Source: Bog-532 sp963805255
GTDB taxonomy: Bacteria > Actinomycetota > Actinomycetes > Streptosporangiales > Streptosporangiaceae
Direction: 5' to 3'
DNA length: 64,000 nt
NCBI GenBank assembly: GCA_963805255.1
Contig: CAWDTK010000015.1
Location: 124,001 to 188,000, forward strand
Shown piece after piece: positions 62,346 to 64,000 of the stretch; the first letter of the stretch is position 1; each line of letters opens with the position of its first letter. The notes below the pieces were generated by a model. The model did not search any database. It saw nothing but the letters and a program-made list of their open reading frames with translations, and was not told the origin of the DNA. The translations under genes were made by a program, and so were the position numbers.

Positions 62346-62774
62346 TCCTTTTCGCTGCGCCCGGGCTCAGCTCACGCCCGGGCAGGCCGGCGCATGGCGC
62401 ATGGACGGCCTGAGTCAGGTTTGCGGGATTGCGGGCGGCGACCTGGCCCGGCCACCACAGCGCGGGCGACGTCGCCGGCCAGCACCGCCGGCGAGGCCCG
62501 CCGGCCCGGCACGTCGGGCAGCAGCAGCGCCTCGTCGCTGCCGAATATCCCCGCAGTAGACCGCACCGATCCCTGCGGAGCCATGGACCTAGGTCCCGGC
62601 CGCTGGGCCGGAAGTCCGCCGGTGATCCCGCCGCGGGCAAGGCATCGCGCCCAGCGGGGCCCTCGCAGGAACCCGTCGCCGTCGAGGCGCCCAAGGTCGC
62701 CGGTGCCGAGCCAGCCGCCGGCATCATGGCGCCGCAGTGGTGCCACAACAATTCCAAGGGTCGCCGGGGAAGAG
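62346..62774. other. Intergenic region with an adenylating-enzyme fragment
   Basis: About 430 bases without an intact gene. The minus strand at 62645-62745 carries an ANL-type fragment; the rest reads as low-complexity coding noise. Confidence 0.5.
62645..62745 (-). pseudogene. Fragment of an AMP-dependent synthetase (A8-like motif)
   Basis: The minus strand reads GGWLGTGDLGRLDGDGFLRG, matching the hinge region GWLHTGDLGRLDADGYL of acyl-CoA synthetases. No other parts of the gene are recognisable around it. It may be from the same decayed gene family as 60802-60915. Confidence 0.5.
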
Positions 62775-63281
62775 CTAGCGGCCGGGGAGGCGGCGGTAGC
62801 GGCCCGCGTGGTAGATCAGCGGGCCGAGGCTGTCCGCGGTGGCGGGCGGCGCGGCCACCGCCAGGACCTCGCCGACCACGATGCTGTGATCGCCGCCGTC
62901 GTGCACCGCGTACGTCCGGCATTCGATCGCCGACAGCGCATCATCGAGGATGGGGGCGCCGGTGGCCACGCCCGGATGATGCGGATGCTGGTCGAGCTGA
63001 CCCTCAAGCGGGCGCCCCCGGGTGGCGAGCCAGCGTGCGGTCTTCTCGGCGTCCTCACTGAGGACCGATACTGCCCAGGTGCCGGCGGCCAGCACCGCCT
63101 CGTGGAAGCGCGCGCTCTTCTCCACGCAGACCAGGACGAGCAGCGGGTCCAGCGACACGGAGGTGAACGCGTTCACCGTCATCGCGTGGGTGACGCCCTC
63201 CATGGTGGCCGCGATGACCACGATGCCGGTGGCGAACTGCCCGGTGGCACGCCGGAAGGCGTCCGGATCCGGGTCCGTCAC
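62775..63281 (-). CDS. Flavin reductase-family protein
   Basis: The 168-residue protein has the flavin reductase-like fold: FRRATGQFATGIVVIAATMEGVTHAMTVNAFTSVSLDPLLVLVCVEKSARFHEAVLAAGTWAVSVLSEDAEKTARWLATRG, with later ECRTYAVHDGGDHSIVVGEVL. It binds FMN/FAD and reduces it with NAD(P)H, often feeding a monooxygenase. The GTG at 63281 overlaps the stop of the upstream DUF6113 gene by 4 bases, so the two are coupled. Confidence 0.92.
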   Translation of the reverse strand: MTDPDPDAFRRATGQFATGIVVIAATMEGVTHAMTVNAFTSVSLDPLLVLVCVEKSARFHEAVLAAGTWAVSVLSEDAEKTARWLATRGRPLEGQLDQHPHHPGVATGAPILDDALSAIECRTYAVHDGGDHSIVVGEVLAVAAPPATADSLGPLIYHAGRYRRLPGR

Positions 63282-63757
63282 CGCACCGGTTTCGGGCCGG
63301 GCATTCTGCGGACCCAAAGCGCGAACGCCGCCGCGACCCCGATGGTCGCGCTGATCGCGCCGCCGTAGAGATACCACTTGCCGCTGGTGGTGTTCGTGAT
63401 GATCACGCTGCCGGGGGCGTCGGGCATGGCCAGCACGAACGCCACGATGATCCAGGCGATCGCCGGCACGAGCGCGCCGCCGAGCGAGTGCATGGCCCAG
63501 CCCGCGAGCAGGCAGGTCACCAGGAGAGCGGCGCAGCAGCCCAGCGCCGCCGCGGGAACCGGGCCCGCCATCCAGCCGTACTCGAAGGACCCCATGATCC
63601 CCTCGACGGCCCCCAGCACGAACAGGACGCCGTAGGCGCCGCCGGTGACGAAGGCGTCCCGGTGTTCCACCGGGCGGCCGTGTCCCGCGGAGCTGGTTAC
63701 GGCCGGCTCGGGCGTCTCCTGCCAGCGCCTTTCCGGCTCATTTGGCCGCGGTCCCAT
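63278..63757 (-). CDS. DUF6113-family membrane protein
   Basis: The 159-residue protein has a charged N-terminus of about 40 residues and four membrane helices (FVTGGAYGVLFVLGAVEG, VPAAALGCCAALLVTCLLAGW, GALVPAIAWIIVAFVLAMP, YLYGGAISATIGVAAAFALWV). It fits the DUF6113 family found next to mshB in actinobacteria. The ATG at 63757 is preferred over the ATG at 63823 because of the downstream mshB stop at 63769. Confidence 0.8.
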   Translation of the reverse strand: MGPRPNEPERRWQETPEPAVTSSAGHGRPVEHRDAFVTGGAYGVLFVLGAVEGIMGSFEYGWMAGPVPAAALGCCAALLVTCLLAGWAMHSLGGALVPAIAWIIVAFVLAMPDAPGSVIITNTTSGKWYLYGGAISATIGVAAAFALWVRRMPGPKPVR

Positions 63758-63768
63758 GCCTAGTAAGG

Positions 63769-64000
63769 CTACCCAGCACGTCCCGCGGCAGCATCGTCCG
63801 GGATGCGCTGCGGCTCGGGGCACACGGCGACGCCCGCGAACAGGTCGTCTTCGCGCCCGTAGGGGCCGTCCGGGCCGCGCTGGCCGGCCAGCAGCGCGTA
63901 GTACTCGACGCCGGACGCCAGCTGCGCCACCTTGTTCGACAGCGCGAAGAAGACGCCGTGCACGGTGATCTGGGTGGCATGCGCCCGCATGGCGTCCAGC
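63769..64000 (-). CDS. mshB: N-acetyl-GlcN-Ins deacetylase, C-terminal fragment (window edge)
   Basis: Seventy-seven residues at the right edge read AMRAHATQITVHGVFFALSNKVAQLASGVEYYALLAGQRGP...REDDLFAGV before the stop. MRAHATQV.VDG.FFALSN and the EYY.L region are typical of the C-terminus of MshB, the zinc-dependent deacetylase of mycothiol synthesis. The catalytic domain lies beyond the window. It starts the operon-like run with DUF6113 and flavin reductase genes. Confidence 0.85.
   Translation of the reverse strand, partial: LDAMRAHATQITVHGVFFALSNKVAQLASGVEYYALLAGQRGPDGPYGREDDLFAGVAVCPEPQRIPDDAAAGRAG

Overview
The window is very GC-rich DNA from an actinobacterium. GTG starts are common, there is a C-terminal mshB fragment (mycothiol biosynthesis), an actinobacterial-type dapD, a seven-iron ferredoxin, a DUF222/13E12-type HNH protein and a Kdp operon with a tiny kdpF. 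Family- or genus-level placement cannot be made from sequence alone; a Streptosporangiales-like actinomycete is a reasonable guess.

Layout. 1-2.2 kb: the start of a ferric-reductase-like membrane protein, a Ser/Gly-rich membrane-anchored protein and an orphan ABC ATPase. 2.5-4.4 kb: an acyl-CoA synthetase. 4.4-7.6 kb: a three-gene operon (LolA/RseB-like protein, ABC ATPase, ABC-2 permease). 7.8-10.9 kb: a response regulator, a histidine kinase with a His/Gly-rich linker, and a TlpA-like thioredoxin. 10.9-13.5 kb: a divergent glycosyltransferase/polysaccharide deacetylase pair and a membrane protein. 13.8-17.4 kb: two tandem HtrA-like proteases, the second frameshifted. 17.5-18.6 kb: dapE. 18.9-20.2 kb: an ISAzo13-like insertion sequence with a 3-bp duplication, sitting exactly on the stop codon of an SGNH hydrolase. 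21-27 kb: a PQQ-propeller lipoprotein, a HAD phosphatase, a universal stress protein, an SDR remnant and the HNH protein. 27.4-29.1 kb: an IS701-like element with inverted repeats and a 4-bp duplication.

29.3-41.1 kb is a potassium island: a small membrane ORF, kdpF, kdpA (frameshifted), kdpB, kdpC, a KdpE-like regulator, a DUF4118-like membrane protein, kdpD, kdpE, and a convergent APC permease resembling the KimA potassium importer. 41.6-51.6 kb: LacI, Lrp, an amino-acid deaminase divergent from a LysR regulator, a PHP metallohydrolase, a P-loop kinase, a PfkB sugar kinase carrying a large minisatellite, and tag. 51.6-57.2 kb: a DivIVA-like protein (frameshifted), a LOG-like protein, dapD, a muramidase-like membrane protein, fdxA and dapC. 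With dapE these give three steps of the succinylase route to diaminopimelate. 57.3-64 kb: a CysRS-like paralogue, ddaH-rocD (methylarginine/ornithine use), a small protein, an alpha/beta hydrolase, a flavin reductase, a DUF6113 protein and the mshB end.

The strongest global signal is the density of short GC-rich tandem repeats (at least 17 arrays, units 8-48 bp), inside and between genes. Three genes (htrA2, kdpA, divIVA-like) are each broken by what looks like a single inserted C or G, located to within a base or two. At least four fragments of dead enzyme genes lie between intact genes. The frameshifts may be assembly errors and should be checked on reads before biological conclusions are drawn.
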